NCBI RefSeq assembly: GCF_026262505.1
Contig: NC_067203.1
Location: 12,164,392 to 12,228,391, forward strand
Source: Trichomonas vaginalis G3
Lineage: Eukaryota; Parabasalia; Trichomonadida; Trichomonadidae
Direction of reading: 5' to 3'
DNA length: 64,000 nucleotides
Positions 34,213-42,672 of the stretch are shown piece after piece. Positions within the stretch are counted from its first letter, which is position 1. The number at the start of each line of letters is the position of its first letter. Position numbers and translations under genes: made by a program. The notes beneath the pieces were generated by a model. It saw only the letters and a list, made by a program, of their open reading frames with translations, was not told the DNA's origin and did no database searches.

Positions 34213-35845
34213 TCAATGAACTCTATACCATGCGAATACAGTCATAAATGGTGGCATGTAATCTGCACCCGAGCCTGTTGGATTTGTTGTGAAAGTATGG
34301 ACATGATTTCCTGCGGTTCCACAGAAAATACCTGCGCTTGAATCTACTGGGTCACTTGAAATATCATATCTATGCATTCCCTGTCTATCCGAACCTGCTG
34401 CAAGATTTGTATAACCTCTTTTTGTTATTGAATGTGAATGACTACCTGTTGTGTTTGTAGTTCCTGTATGAGTGTGCGGTGGAAGGTTTGCTTCAGTAAT
34501 TTTCTTCGAACCTCCTGTTTGCTTTGAAGAGTTAGCACAGTATAAGAATTTGTCTACAATCTGCTGCCATGTACCAAAACCTAAACTGTTGCTGGATTTG
34601 TTGAGTTCATTGAAGTATAAATAGAGCCTATAGGATATAATGTTTGAAGAATCTGAGTCTTTAATGTTTGAAGCTCTGTTTTGTCTGCTTTCTTGTCATA
34701 TAAATCTTGAGCAGTGAATTTAATATTATGTTCATCCTTCATGACATAAACATCTTTACATCTAATGTTTCTCATCGTCGTTATGTCGTCATCCGATGTT
34801 AAACCTTGTGGAAAGTTAGGAGGTTTACAATATAATGCATCCCCACCAGTTCCTTCAACCGTTCCTTCAATACTTTCTATAGCAACAGTTGTGAAGAAAT
34901 CATGTGTATGGTTCTTGTCTGCTTTTTTATCTAACATTGCTGGTAGTTCATATGTTTCAAAGTTTCTGACATGACCTTTGATATTATACATTTGTTATTT
35001 AAGGAGTTTAGTGTATCTTTTACGCTTGTACTTGGATTCTCTAAAGGTGCACTTGAACCAAGGGTATAGTTCAATATTATGTCGTCTGCTCTAACAGTAG
35101 TGAAGGATTTATGTGTATGGTTCTTGTCGGCTTTACTGTCTAATGTAGCTTGAAGTTCATTTATATCGGAGATGCTGTGTTTATGAGATTTCAAAACTTT
35201 GTTCATTGCTTCGAGTTCAACTTTGTCAGCTTTACTTTTAATAGCATCTTCAAACGTTATTTTTGACTTAACTCTCAAAGTAAATCTTGGTTCAAACTAA
35301 TACACCGTTAACATTGAAAGTAGAGGCATAAATTTCACCGGTATAACCAAATGCTTCTGGTGCTTTAGCTACATCATACTGTACAGTACAGCTTATGTCA
35401 TAACCTTTAGCACGAATGTATTTATATCTTCTTTCATTAACATTTTTTGTCTTCGCTTCATCACTTCGTGTTAAATATCCATGGTAGTCTGTTATAATCT
35501 GTTCGTCTGAAGTTATATAATGAACGTGGTTCTTGTCCGCTTTACTATTTAATGTAGCTTGAAGTTCATTTATATCGGAGATATTGTGTTTATGTTCTTT
35601 ATCTGCTTTTTCGGCTAATTTCTCTTCTATCTCATTTATTTCAAGTTCATGCCTACCACCACCTCCCGAAGAAGTATTTTTCTTCAGCTCTTGAAGAACG
35701 TCCACTTCGCCATCTTTGGTGTCAATAATGAGACTTTGAGTTAAAACCTTTCCTGTCTTAATGGATGTTTGTAAACTTCTTCTTCACCGTGTTCGGGGTC
35801 ATGGTCGTCATCATATCTTGTGAAATCAGAGATGTTGTCATACAT
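34213..35845 (-). CDS. Phage-like fibre protein with tail-collar C-terminus (frameshifted)
   Basis: N-terminus acidic (MYDNISDFTRYDDDHDPEHG). The shaft has three or four copies of a 'HKHNISDINELQATL' plus 'SKADKNHTH' unit, as in trimeric coiled-coil phage tail fibres. The C-terminus reads TLYPIGSIYTSMNSTNPA, then GFGTWQQIVDKFLY, LPPHTHTG and a final PPFMTVFAWYRVH, the layout of the phage tail-collar or short-tail-fibre domain with its His-rich metal site. Four or five one-base shifts break it. Starts 15 bases after the stop of the next fibre gene, so the pair is likely co-transcribed. Horizontal acquisition from a bacteriophage is a fair inference. Confidence 0.78.
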
Positions 35846-35859
35846 TAAGCATATCTGTC

Positions 35860-37156
35860 TCAAAGTTCTGCTATTTGAAACTGGAACGAAAGATATACAG
35901 AACTTTCATCATCTCCTAAAGTCAAGTCTGCTTTCTTAAGTATTTCTTGAATGTATGCAATGAGAACAGAGTACCTTGGAAAATATTCGAACAATATTTC
36001 ATTAGCTGTTGGTTTTGGTGGTTCTTCTGGAGTTTCTGTTGTTTCAGTTCCTTCTGTTGGAGTTTCTGCATCTCTTGACTTCAATGCTCTTGCTCTCAAA
36101 GACCTAAATGTTAGAGCACCAGGTTTTACAAAGGACTTTATAAATGCTTTAATAGTTCCTGGTAAGTTATTGTTAGCATTAAGTAAGTTCCTTATGCTTC
36201 CATCATGTACGTCCATAGCACTATGTAAAAAATCTATACTTTTCTTGTAGTCAGCAATAGACTGACTGTGATTTTTTAAAGATTTGTCAATACCTTTAAG
36301 CCAATCTTCATGCATGTCTGATACTGAGCCAAGAATATCATTTGCTTCCTTTAGTGTATTTTGTGCTTCGTAAAGTATCCAATCCCGTACGTGCATTGTT
36401 TGCTATACGTCTTACAGTATCTATTTGACTCCTTGTTTCTTGCATCCAACCAGATAAAGTTTTAATAGTATCCGAACCATTTGAAATGAAGTTCAAAGCA
36501 TTTTTAACGTCATCTAAAGCTTCTTCACCAAGTACTGCCCATATCTTTCCGATTTGGTATTGAAGAACTCCATATGAAGCAGCTGTTAAACCAGTATTTA
36601 TAAGGTCCATATCCATGATTTAGCAGTTTTTCCATCCTTTCCATCCTTTCCATCCAAACCGTTCTCGCCTTGAGGTCCTTGTATTCATTGTATTCCTTGT
36701 GGTCCTTGAGGTCCTTGAGGTCCGGTGTCACCCTTCTCTCCTTTCAGTTCATCTTTATGTTCGTTATAATATTCTAATGTCATAAGGTGTACATCATTAC
36801 TGCTACCAGCAACGCCAAGAATTTGTTTCTCATTCATGACTAAATTCTTTAGGCATTTAATGTTGTCGTCAAATCGAAAGCTCTTTAACAATTCAATGAG
36901 AACATTTAATACTTTCACTAATGAGGCATCTACTGTAGAATTTATATATTGCACCGTTCCATCATTTATGATAGGAACTTTACTTATTGTAATGAATGGG
37001 TCATAAGTGTTAAAAGTATCGAAATCAATGACTTTTTAGTTTTTCCATCGTCAATGACTAAATCATTGCCTTCAATGGTTAAAGTTGATTTTCGTTTACT
37101 AGTTCATGTGCTCTTCTTGCTTCATTTGTTTCATACGCATATGCAGCAATAGTCAT
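35860..37156 (-). CDS. Collagen-like fibre/stalk protein (frameshifted, one nonsense)
   Basis: Starts at the ATG at 37156 (MTIAAYAYETNEARRAHELV), preceded by TTTTATTCTCATT. After two frame changes comes DFDTFNTYDPFITISK and the open piece at 36685-36954, which ends in a collagen-like run (GEKGDTGPQGPQGPQG). There, a Gly codon is replaced by TGA at 36685-36687, but the Gly-X-Y pattern goes on (QGENGLDGKDGKDGK). The helical part (36338-36616) and a long coiled-coil C-terminal half (35860-36396) with Glu/Pro/Thr linker follow. This is a stalk or fibre partner for the downstream protein. Confidence 0.68.
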
Positions 37157-37173
37157 ATTTTAATGAGAATAAA

Positions 37174-37938
37174 ATGTTGTTCTATTTGCAAAGTACAGAC
37201 CCAAACGAATATGGAACAGTAAAGCTTCAAACAAACTTAGGTCTTCAGAATGAAGCACTTGCTTTCAGAGTTGTTGACTTCAATACTATCGCAACTTTTG
37301 TCATAACAGATGAAACAGATTTCATAGAGATTGAAATAGATGACAAAAGAAGTTTTATAACATTTCCTAACAGAGCAGAGTATAGAATAGATAAAATTGC
37401 TGGAGTCATAGATACTCTCATAAATGAAGAAACTATTGACAACATAGATGTCGAACTCTCTTCTGAGGGAACATTGAAGTTCAGTAGCAAGAAAGAGTTC
37501 AAGATAACACGAATGAGTCATAGAGTTCAACTTCTTTTAGGAGCATACCATATGACATTTCCTTTGAAAAGTGTTGACAAAACGATTGAGATGAAATCTG
37601 TTCCATACGTATGTTATGGCAATTGTTTATACATTGAGTCTAAAATAGCTAATGTCACAGGCATTTCAGGAGTTAATAGTAAAGGTTCAGTAGAGTATAA
37701 ATCTTTCTGTTATGAAGTAAATTCAATGTTCATTCCAAACGTTCCTGTCATAGCAACTCATTTAGGTAAATGGGTTCGCATTAGTCCTCATAATTTGAAA
37801 GACATGCAATTCAGACTTGTTGACTTTCAAGGAGAGCCTGTAGAACTGAAGGCACCAGTGCGAATGACTGTTGAAGTTGACTTTTTAGAAAATATTAAAT
37901 GCAACAGCTTACAAGAGAACTCAGAGCTAAAAATATAA
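37174..37938 (+). CDS. Minor capsid (penton-like) protein candidate, 254 residues
   Basis: Intact, beta-rich frame. The C-terminal segment (MQFRLVDFQGEPVELKAP followed by VRMTVEVDF) closely parallels ITLTLVDANFVPVKLLCP in the copy 3 gene at 52381-53180, and both share a preceding SVPYVCYGNCLYIES / SVPLTLSTPILYIVS pattern. The final strands have the 'LxLxDxxGxxVxL' form seen in the single-jelly-roll minor capsid proteins of Polintons. Start: ATG at 37174, divergent from the fibre gene with only 17 bases between starts. Confidence 0.55.
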   Translation: MLFYLQSTDPNEYGTVKLQTNLGLQNEALAFRVVDFNTIATFVITDETDFIEIEIDDKRSFITFPNRAEYRIDKIAGVIDTLINEETIDNIDVELSSEGTLKFSSKKEFKITRMSHRVQLLLGAYHMTFPLKSVDKTIEMKSVPYVCYGNCLYIESKIANVTGISGVNSKGSVEYKSFCYEVNSMFIPNVPVIATHLGKWVRISPHNLKDMQFRLVDFQGEPVELKAPVRMTVEVDFLENIKCNSLQENSELKI

Positions 37939-38141
37939 AGTATGAATGTTATGTATTAGGTCATGAACTTTGGTTGTTGCTGTTTGATGAAACAAATGAG
38001 TTAGTTATGTCAGTCAAGAGAACAGAAAAATATTGTGTTAGTGAAAACTGCACCAAGTCAATAAGATTAGGTTTGCATTATGAAGATGAGTTCGATACTG
38101 TTGAAGAAGTTTTGGATAGATATTACAAATTGCTAACTTGA
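37899..38141 (+). CDS. Hypothetical element protein, 80 residues
   Basis: Begins inside the 3' end of the preceding gene (40-base overlap), in another frame. Residues KNIKYECYVLGHELWLLLFD and EVLDRYYKLL parallel NNIDFISYKGLYTLFE and EVLLHFQKNF in the frameshifted copy 3 gene at 52036-52368, which also lies between a CCG-type gene and the minor capsid gene. Small alpha/beta protein, function unknown. Confidence 0.6.
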   Translation: MQQLTRELRAKNIKYECYVLGHELWLLLFDETNELVMSVKRTEKYCVSENCTKSIRLGLHYEDEFDTVEEVLDRYYKLLT

Positions 38142-38200
38142 AATTTTTTGACTGACGGCGCAAAGCGCCAAGATGGGCTCAAAGAGCCCTCCTGACTGCT

Positions 38201-38815
38201 TTAATTTACTAAAACATATTTCAAGCAAAGTTTATATTCTGTTGAAAGTTTTGTATATTCATTCGAATATTTATACTTAAACTCAACTCCTGTAGTTCCT
38301 GGTGTTTCAATGATGCGGATGTTACCTATTTTCATGAATGGTGGCGTTTGACCACAGCATTCGATTTCAGGGTCGAGATAGTCAATGACACATTGTTTCC
38401 CTGTTATTCGTGAGATAACATTTTCAAGGTCCTCCTTTGTTAGAATTATTTGGTTCTTACTTATAAGATTTGTCAAAAGCTTCTTATCGTCTTTGAGTAA
38501 AATTGTTTGGTATAACTGAAGAAGGTAATGGTCTACGTTATCTGAAGGATTTGTTTGAACATTTGTGTAAGGATTGTCGTTGGCTTCTCTTGAAAGAATT
38601 TGGTCCAGTGGTGGATACTCTAACTTAACATCTGATGTAGCGTTAGCGTTTGAAGCTGTGTTTAAATTCACGGATTTCAGCTCTGGTTCTGGTTCTTTCA
38701 AACACTCTGAACTATAGTTCTTTATGACAATATTGTTTGTCGTTCGTGAGTCAACATTTGATGTTGGTTCAATTGGAACATTAACGGCACCAGCTAAGAT
38801 GGATTTGCTTCTCAT
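38201..38815 (-). CDS. Hypothetical protein with Cys-Cys-Gly motif, 204 residues
   Basis: N-terminal half low in structure (Asn/Ser/Thr-rich), C-terminal half helical, then PEIECCGQTPPFM. The copy 3 protein at 51551-52039 has the same plan, with PDISCCGVSYNSL near its end and an unstructured Thr/Val-rich start, so they form a family tied to the capsid gene block. The Cys pair could be a disulphide or metal site. Start at 38815 after TTTTTATTCTATATGAA. Confidence 0.65.
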   Translation of the reverse strand: MRSKSILAGAVNVPIEPTSNVDSRTTNNIVIKNYSSECLKEPEPELKSVNLNTASNANATSDVKLEYPPLDQILSREANDNPYTNVQTNPSDNVDHYLLQLYQTILLKDDKKLLTNLISKNQIILTKEDLENVISRITGKQCVIDYLDPEIECCGQTPPFMKIGNIRIIETPGTTGVEFKYKYSNEYTKLSTEYKLCLKYVLVN

Positions 38816-38849
38816 TTCATATAGAATAAAAACCTTTTATATGTATGAA

Positions 38850-39242
38850 ATGAACAATATACTCGACAAGGGTTTGAATGTAAAGCTAACGAATGAAAAT
38901 ATTGTTGAATTCACTGAGACAGGTGCTGTGTATAAAGATGTAGAACTACTGAACAAAAGAGCTAAGGGAAGAAGCAGGAATATGAACAAAGGGTGGAAGC
39001 CTATAAAAATTTATGTCAATGATGGCTCAGGAGGTTCAAACATAAAGTATGCAGAAAGTTATAGAGTTTATGCTCTCAAAGGTGAAAAGCCTTCATTTAA
39101 GAACAGCTATTCTAACGCATATCCTCAAAAGTTAACAGATGGAGAAGTGGATGATATGAATGACAGCAAAAATATTAACAGAAATGGCGACAGAGATGCA
39201 TGGAATTTGTTTACCATCAGTCAATTGAAGGTTAAACTTTAA
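38850..39242 (+). CDS. Hypothetical element protein, 130 residues
   Basis: Divergent from the preceding gene. CTTTTATATGTATGAAATG places the start at the second ATG (38850). It is basic in the middle (NKRAKGRSRNMNKGWKP) and Gly/Asn-rich, with IYVNDGSGGSNIKYAES. A small DNA-binding or virion protein is possible. It ends 4 bases into the convergent ATPase gene. Confidence 0.65.
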   Translation: MNNILDKGLNVKLTNENIVEFTETGAVYKDVELLNKRAKGRSRNMNKGWKPIKIYVNDGSGGSNIKYAESYRVYALKGEKPSFKNSYSNAYPQKLTDGEVDDMNDSKNINRNGDRDAWNLFTISQLKVKL

Positions 39243-40126
39243 AACAATGTTGGTCGTTCCCATGGAATATTTTTGACTTTAATGGTATTAGTCATGATAT
39301 GAATCTCAAGGTATGAACGAGGAGAGATGAGAGACTTATATGCTTCCCAAATTTCTTCAAAAGGTAATGTTATACCTGACTGTTTCCAAATGAGTTCAAT
39401 ATCATAGCGTGAGAAACCTTGAAAGATAACGAAGTCAGTTATGAGACGTTTTATGTTTAAAGCTAAAAACCTCCATGTTTGCATAAGTATTGCTACAGTT
39501 AAGTGGTAATGTCTGACTTTAGTTATGATGTTAGCTAATGGTGAGTCAGGCTTTGAAACTAAACCTTTTCCGGCGAAGTCGTCGCAAACTAACAAAGTAT
39601 TTGAAGGATATTTTTTGAAGGGGTATTTTGAAAGTTTTGACAGAATGTAGTTTGTAAGTCGTTTCATATCGTAAACTCCTGAGTATTGACGTAAGTGGTG
39701 TTTGTCAATAATTCTTTCCATCTCCTCAGAAGTCTTTTGCATTCCTGACTGTATAAATTCAACGATGGCATAATATTTTCTCTTACGTCGAATGTAACGT
39801 TGAAGAAATTCAATGAGTTCACTGTCTGGAACTTTAACGACAGAGGCTTGAACTTTTGACATAAATGTTTTCGCTGTTGAATCCATAGAGTCTGAAGTTG
39901 CTGATATAATGATTTGGTCATAGTAAGAGTCGTTTCCTAAACGTTCTGTTATGAGTATATGACGAATGAGGTTGAATGTCTTTCCTGACCCCATCTTTCC
40001 ACAATAGAAATACACACCATTTGAACAGAACTCATAATCTTTGCGGAAAGGAAGAATAAGAGAAGAGTTAAGTTTGTCTGTAGTTTCATTCATGTCTTCA
40101 TCTACGTCATGTATTAAATGCTTCAT
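39239..40126 (-). CDS. FtsK/HerA-type genome-packaging ATPase, 295 residues
   Basis: Intact. Walker A is GKMGSGKT (residues about 43-50) and Walker B is NTLLVCDDFAG, as in the A32-like packaging ATPases of Polintons and large DNA viruses. A conserved later segment (LTVAILMQTWRFLA) fits sensor motif III. The gene at 55423-56297 is its counterpart. It would pump element DNA into a preformed capsid. Start at 40126, 14 bases from the divergent ATG at 40141. Function is secure from the motifs. Confidence 0.88.
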   Translation of the reverse strand: MKHLIHDVDEDMNETTDKLNSSLILPFRKDYEFCSNGVYFYCGKMGSGKTFNLIRHILITERLGNDSYYDQIIISATSDSMDSTAKTFMSKVQASVVKVPDSELIEFLQRYIRRKRKYYAIVEFIQSGMQKTSEEMERIIDKHHLRQYSGVYDMKRLTNYILSKLSKYPFKKYPSNTLLVCDDFAGKGLVSKPDSPLANIITKVRHYHLTVAILMQTWRFLALNIKRLITDFVIFQGFSRYDIELIWKQSGITLPFEEIWEAYKSLISPRSYLEIHIMTNTIKVKNIPWERPTLF

Positions 40127-40140
40127 TTTATCTCCATTAA

Positions 40141-41024
40141 AAATGCAAGTCAGAAATATTCAGAACATAGCACCGAGTCTAACTGATAAGAGTATAAAGA
40201 TATACTATGAACATGTTATGATGAAACCAACCAAAATTCAAGAAAGTCAGTATACTTATGAATATCCAAGACACTGGGTAGAGTATGTAGGAGGTGAGAA
40301 AGCTATTGAAATCAGACAGGTTCGAAGTATTCCAGCAGGAAGAACAATATTATTGAAGAACTTTAATGTTTTGAGGTATAATGATGAAACAAAGAAGCAA
40401 GATAGTTTCCCTGTTGCTGTGTATGTGAACTTAGATACAGGAGATGACATGAAAGTTTTTAACACAAAGCTTCAAACGGTAGTGAGAGAACAACTGACTG
40501 CGGAAGGACATCCATTACCTTCAGAAGTTACCATAGCATATAATTTTGAAACAAACTCAATAGATTTTAAAGTCATCTCTGCAAAGAAGTCAGGTTTTAC
40601 ATTTAATGAAGCAGATGTATATTCGAATGAAAACTTCAAAGCTATTGCATGGTTAGATAATGACGATTGCTTTAAGAAAATATTTAAATACAGTGACTCA
40701 ACGATGTCAATAGATGACCTTCGTGGAATGTTACCATCGACGTTTACAGTAGAAGGTTCAGCAGGATTGCTTACAAGATTGTCAATTGGTGGTATTTGGT
40801 CTCGTGAGAACATTGTTATAAAATCCAGTATAAGTGAATTTGCTGAAGAATCTATATTATGCCTTTCAAACTACATGTATTCGCCGCCGAAGCATTATAG
40901 TATAACAAACTTTGTCAGTAAGTTTAATATAAGACTTGTCGAACCTTCTTCAATGAAAGATGTTGTGCTACCTAAAGATGGAAAGGATGGACTCATTATT
41001 GAGATGATTTTAATTGCATATTAA
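40141..41024 (+). CDS. Hypothetical structural protein, 294 residues
   Basis: Intact. Start is the ATG at 40141, since the longer in-frame extension runs into the divergent ATPase gene. Beta-rich with few Cys and several aromatic strands; ends SMKDVVLPKDGKDG and a hydrophobic strand. It lies between the packaging ATPase and two small structural-type genes, so a virion role (fibre, penton or scaffold) is reasonable, but I do not recognise the family. Confidence 0.6.
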
Positions 41025-41249
41025 ATGAGCTTGTTCTTAAAGGTCGTTCATGATGAAATAACAGTTGTAGAAGATGTTAGCAATTGTTCAGACATTTTGA
41101 AGCGTATAGATGATATAAGAAATAAGTTAGATAGACCGCAAAGCGGTGAGGGCGAAGCCCGTGAGAACGTTTATGTTTCATTGACTTTCTCCAGTAACGA
41201 GAACTTTTATGAGATAATATTGAAGAGAGATGATTTTAATATGGTGTAA
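41025..41249 (+). CDS. Hypothetical element protein, 74 residues
   Basis: Starts directly at the base after the stop of the preceding gene and ends directly before the next ATG, so the three genes are tightly coupled. A coding insert PQSGEGEAR corresponds to 'ccgcaaagcggtgagggcgaagcccg', GC-rich unlike the neighbours, and similar in style to the TIR hairpin. Function unknown. Confidence 0.6.
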   Translation: MSLFLKVVHDEITVVEDVSNCSDILKRIDDIRNKLDRPQSGEGEARENVYVSLTFSSNENFYEIILKRDDFNMV

Positions 41250-41777
41250 ATGGTAGCTTGGGCAGCTTTAGGCGCAATGGGAACAAAAGCATTAGCATTT
41301 GGAGCAAAAGCACTTGGAGCTTATGACGCAGTAAATAAAATGAGTGGAGGAAGGGTTTCGAAGACATTAGATGCAAATAAAGGGAAGATTGGAGGCTGGG
41401 TTGCAAAGAAGTTAAGATTAAATAAAATAGGGCTCATAAATAAAGCATCCAATTTGGTTGCGACTGAGTCAGAAAATGCTTTAGGAAAGGACGATGAGTT
41501 TGCAAAACACACAAAAGACTTTAATGACCAGATGAAAGGTGAAACAATGCATTTAAATAGAGTCGATGGAACTAAAGAAAATGTTTCTTCTCCACCAGTA
41601 GTTCTTCCGTATGGTCCCTATGGAATGTATGGAAACCCTTACGAAAGACCATTTGACCCATTGACTGGTGGAAGTAACTGGTATCATTACGGCCGAAGAA
41701 GAAAGACAGTCAAGTTGGAGACAGACGTGAAGAAAGCAACTAAAAAGAAACCAAGGAAGAGAGTTATAAAGCAATGA
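41250..41777 (+). CDS. Small capsid/core protein candidate, 175 residues
   Basis: N-terminus small-residue-rich and amphipathic (WAALGAMGTKALAFGAKALG), middle helical and basic (GGWVAKKLRLNKIG), then a Pro/Tyr/Gly segment (PYGPYGMYGNPYERP) and a strongly basic tail (KKATKKKPRKRVIKQ). The Gly/Ala amphipathic start recalls virion membrane-active proteins; the tail would bind DNA. It could be a protein VI- or core-type component. Supported by position after structural genes, not by a named domain. Confidence 0.5.
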   Translation: MVAWAALGAMGTKALAFGAKALGAYDAVNKMSGGRVSKTLDANKGKIGGWVAKKLRLNKIGLINKASNLVATESENALGKDDEFAKHTKDFNDQMKGETMHLNRVDGTKENVSSPPVVLPYGPYGMYGNPYERPFDPLTGGSNWYHYGRRRKTVKLETDVKKATKKKPRKRVIKQ

Positions 41778-41918
41778 ATTCAACAGGGTGAAAAAACAGG
41801 TGAAAAAAGAGGTGAGATCTCACCACTTCACCTAAATTTAAATGGATGTTTTCATACGTGTGAGGGTGGTGATATCATTAATTTTTTATTTTATTTTTTT
41901 TATTTTATTTTTATATAA
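41778..41918. promoter_or_regulatory. AGATCT palindrome and AT tract before last gene
   Basis: Contains two GGTGAAAAAA copies and AGGTGAGATCTCACCA at 41810-41825 (15 of 16 positions palindromic), then 40 bases of T-rich DNA ending in TATATAA directly at the ATG at 41919. Confidence 0.55.
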
Positions 41919-42239
41919 ATGACGAAAACTATTGAGATAACAAACTACAACGGTCATGAGTTCAAGAATTTATTCTTCGTTCCTCGTGAAAATACATTCT
42001 ATCAGATACGAGGGAGAAAAGGTAAAGTTAGTTTGAGCGTTTATGACTACAAGCATAATGGAAAGTTTATACAAGCATATGATACAAACGGTAAGCGTGT
42101 TTCATTAGCTTTGTCAAAACTTACAGGTATAAACTATGACAGTGATTTTGACCTATATGAAGAAGAAAGTGAGTCAGAAGATTATGAGCTGTTATATGAA
42201 GCACAGCAATGGGAGGAGTTGCAATACTTTTGTAAGTGA
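41919..42239 (+). CDS. Hypothetical element protein, 106 residues
   Basis: Intact. Small, beta-rich N-terminal half (KGKVSLSVYDYKHNGKF) and an acidic C-terminal half (DLYEEESESEDYELLYE). Last gene before the right TIR. No motif recognised. Confidence 0.65.
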   Translation: MTKTIEITNYNGHEFKNLFFVPRENTFYQIRGRKGKVSLSVYDYKHNGKFIQAYDTNGKRVSLALSKLTGINYDSDFDLYEEESESEDYELLYEAQQWEELQYFCK

Positions 42240-42363
42240 GAACGTTTATTTTTACATTAGTGAGGTGAAGTGGTTGGCGGCTTTGTAAATATTTAAGGTT
42301 AAGTTAGTGTTGTCGTTTGTGTTGTAAAATATACGTTAACGGTTTTGTAAAGTGTCAAATTCA

Positions 42364-42410
42364 CATATCAGGGGTAAGGAGGCGCGCAGTGCCTCCGTAC
42401 CCATGATATG
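42364..42410. repeat. Subterminal hairpin
   Basis: CATATCAGGGGTAAGGAGGC pairs with GCCTCCGTACCCATGATATG around a 7-base loop, with a few mismatches. It lies 60 bases inside the TIR-proximal block and is not seen at the left end of copy 2. Possible protein-binding or replication structure. Confidence 0.6.
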
Positions 42411-42472
42411 TATACTAACTTACGTGGCATTTTAAGTGAAGTTAAAAACGGTTTTTGACAGATGTTTATATG

Positions 42473-42672
42473 ACACCATTAATATGATGTAAATAACAAC
42501 GGTTTTGGTTTTGTCACCGGCTGGTCGGCTGGGGTTCGGTCCTCCTCTTGGGTCTTGGGCAAAATTTCTTAGGGCTAGAAGGGGCGCAGCCCCTGGAAGC
42601 CCTCCGAATATAAACTTCATTTATACTAAACATCTTCAGGGCTAGAAGGGGCGCAGCCCCTGGAAGCCCCCA
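42473..42672. repeat. Terminal inverted repeat, right end of copy 2
   Basis: Two similar GC-rich blocks (42570-42605 and 42639-42670) each contain AGGGGCGCAGCCCCT, separated by 'gaatataaacttcatttatactaaacatc'. The sequence from about 42423 inward matches the start of copy 3 (45060-45118) in inverted orientation. The outer end is GGAAGCCCCC. Confidence 0.8.

Larger units (their letters stand above)
25176..42672. mobile_element. Maverick/Polinton copy 2, both TIRs present
   Basis: About 17.5 kb lies between inverted copies of the same GC-rich terminus (starting GGTAGT(T)GGGGCTTCC at left and ending GGAAGCCCCC at right). Hallmark genes are an rve-type integrase (33107-34172) and an FtsK/HerA-type ATPase (39239-40126). 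Others are a Dam-type methylase, KilA-N proteins, minor capsid candidates and a fibre module. No DNA polymerase B and no major capsid gene were found, so the copy may depend on others or may use a different set of genes. The left 2 kb are indel-rich and most of the rest is clean. Confidence 0.88.

Noticed and set aside
37237-37530. Reverse-strand frames opposite the minor capsid candidate
   Set aside because: They are mirror frames of an intact, conserved plus-strand gene.
30860-41825. AGGTGAGATCTCACCT palindromes as simple transcription terminators
   Set aside because: They are perfect without a loop, are not followed by T-runs in a constant direction, and some lie upstream rather than downstream of genes. 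A binding or methylation site fits better.
25176-42672. Exact target-site duplication of copy 2
   Set aside because: The bases outside GGGGCTTCC and GGAAGCCCC on the two sides do not give an unambiguous 5-6 bp match, and the left side is a long A-run in an indel-prone region.
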